DNA from: Ruegeria faecimaris
GTDB lineage: Bacteria > Pseudomonadota > Alphaproteobacteria > Rhodobacterales > Rhodobacteraceae
DNA: 64,000 nt
NCBI RefSeq assembly: GCF_900182615.1
Contig: NZ_FXTE01000001.1
Coordinates: 930,001 to 994,000, forward strand
Direction of reading: 5' to 3'
Positions 63,057-64,000 of this stretch are shown in pieces (position 1 is the first letter of the stretch; the number at the start of each line of letters is the position of its first letter). The notes under the pieces were generated by a model. That model searched no databases. It was not told the origin of the DNA and was given only the letters and a program-made list of their open reading frames with translations. Position numbers and translations under genes: made by a program.

Positions 63057-63476
63057 ATGATGGATGGCCATTGTCTTTGCGGTAAAGTTTCATTTCAGGT
63101 GGACCCGCCTGTTCTGTCCTGTGTAACCTGCCACTGCGACAGTTGCCGCAGACAATGCGCGGCCCCGATGACGGCCTATTTCGGGATCCGCGATGGACAG
63201 TTGAAATGGACGGGCCAGGCACCAAAGACATTCGCATCCTCACCCGGCGTAGAACGCAGCTTTTGTCCTGATTGCGGCTCGCCGATCTCATTCCGGTCTG
63301 CGTCCATGTCCGGCATAATGCACCTCTACGTGGCCCTTCTGAAGGACCCCAACCAGTTGCAGCCAACACTGCATGTCGCGCATGAGGAAAAGCTGGACTG
63401 GTTGCAAATGGATGACGGGCTGCCGATCTGTATCGGCCCGGACTACACCAAGATGCAGCCTTTGCCTGAAACCTAG
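63057..63476 (+). CDS. GFA-family (CENP-V/glutathione-dependent) zinc protein
   Basis: A 139-residue protein of the GFA/CENP-V domain family, formerly called glutathione-dependent formaldehyde-activating enzymes. The zinc cysteines are CLC (6, 8), CVTCHCDSC (22, 25, 27, 30) and CPDC (70, 73). Two ATGs stand in tandem at the start. The glutathione-formaldehyde function has been doubted for most members, so only the family is claimed. It is 16 bp downstream of sdaA. Confidence 0.9.
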   Translation: MMDGHCLCGKVSFQVDPPVLSCVTCHCDSCRRQCAAPMTAYFGIRDGQLKWTGQAPKTFASSPGVERSFCPDCGSPISFRSASMSGIMHLYVALLKDPNQLQPTLHVAHEEKLDWLQMDDGLPICIGPDYTKMQPLPET

Positions 63477-63518
63477 CTTTCGCTTTCCCCTGTTCAGCCA
63501 AAGCGCTAGCGTCGCTGC

Positions 63519-64000
63519 ATGACACAGGATCGTCCCGTTTTTGGCATCGTGCTGATGCTTGGCTTTTGCGCGCTTGCACCCTTGGGGGATGCGGTCGCCA
63601 AATTACTGGGTGAAACCGTGCCGCTTGGAATGCTGGTCTTTGTCCGGTTTGCCATTCAAGCCATGTTGTTGGTTCCGCTGGTCGCCTGGACTGGCAGGCC
63701 CTGGCGCATGCAGGGGCGTATATTTCGCCTGGCTGTCATAAGAACCCTGCTGCACATCGTCGGCATCGCCGCGATGTTCTCTGCCCTGCAATACCTGCCG
63801 CTGGCCGACGCTGTGGCCATCGCCTTTGTTATGCCGTTTATCATGTTGCTTCTTGGCAAACTGGTACTAAAGGAAGAAGTCGGCAAGCGACGCCTGATTG
63901 CGTGCCTTGTGGGCTTTGGTGGTACATTGCTTGTCATTCAACCCAGCTTTGCCGAGGTCGGATATGCGGCTTTGCTTCCACTTGTCGTCGCGGTGGTGTT
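63519..64000 (+). CDS. EamA/DMT-superfamily transporter (3' end outside window)
   Basis: The frame is open from ATG at 63519 to the last base of the window (160 visible codons) without a stop, so the gene is cut by the window edge. The protein begins MTQDRPVFGIVLMLGFCALA and has the first EamA repeat, closing with ADAVAIAFVMPFIMLLLGKLVLKEEVGKRRLIA and GFGGTLLVIQP. At least five membrane segments are visible. The substrate is unknown. It begins 42 bp after the GFA stop. Confidence 0.87.
   Translation, partial: MTQDRPVFGIVLMLGFCALAPLGDAVAKLLGETVPLGMLVFVRFAIQAMLLVPLVAWTGRPWRMQGRIFRLAVIRTLLHIVGIAAMFSALQYLPLADAVAIAFVMPFIMLLLGKLVLKEEVGKRRLIACLVGFGGTLLVIQPSFAEVGYAALLPLVVAVV

Overview
The window looks like a stretch of ordinary chromosome from a marine alphaproteobacterium of the order Rhodobacterales (Roseobacter group). 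The evidence is the moderately high GC content, a stand-alone ctaD with an Fnr-type box, a SAM-II riboswitch in front of metZ, a CtrA-type box, folB-folP-glmM and hflK-hflC-degP clusters, and many glutathione-dependent enzymes. This placement is inferred from gene content and recalled family resemblance; no database was searched. I see no phage, insertion sequence, CRISPR array, toxin-antitoxin pair or defence island.

Layout. 1-10.4 kb: the end of an amino-acid ABC permease, tRNA-Leu(GAG), a DsbA-like protein, lipB, a divergent zinc-type CDF exporter and MerR regulator sharing a textbook operator, a HIT protein, a GST, ctaD, an HCCA-isomerase-like protein, DUF2244, YqeY and carA. 10.4-20.9 kb: a glycosyltransferase with an MshEN-like N-terminus behind a CtrA box, a GntR regulator, a HAD nucleotidase, a UbiH-type hydroxylase, an aminotransferase with a divergent HutC-type regulator, a pair of Lrp regulators facing ilvC, and an EamA exporter. 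20.9-31.4 kb, all on the minus strand: folB (fused to an extra domain)-folP-glmM, a multicopper oxidase, a SleB hydrolase, ppdK and glyS. 31.4-43.5 kb: gltS, a DUF6446-like protein, marC, glyQ, a degenerate trypsin-like protein, a ThDP enzyme, trkH, a phasin-like Ala/Lys/Pro-rich protein, folE2, and metZ with its riboswitch. 43.6-53.9 kb: GST, GNAT, ferredoxin, a VCBS protein, purD/xseA, a YhhN lysoplasmalogenase, ftsY, EamA, an IspZ-like protein and a Crp-family regulator. 53.9-64 kb: a candidate small RNA, degP-DUF2065-hflC-hflK, gor, rpiA, GST, sdaA, a GFA protein and a truncated EamA gene.

Functional themes are membrane and envelope protein quality control (ftsY, hflKC, degP, sleB), glutathione and redox chemistry (gor, GSTs, GFA, DsbA-like proteins), folate and amino-acid metabolism (folB, folP, folE2, carA, ilvC, metZ, sdaA), and aerobic respiration (ctaD).

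I did not find a large undescribed system. The most promising leads are: a Crp-family gene flanked by Crp-like boxes and followed by an sRNA-like unit with its own terminator (53.2-54.1 kb); the MshEN-like domain fused to a GT2 enzyme, with the expected arginines missing; a peptidoglycan-binding protein whose protease domain has lost catalytic His and Ser; a FolB fused to an amino-acid-kinase-like domain; and a 41% GC in-frame segment inside glyS.
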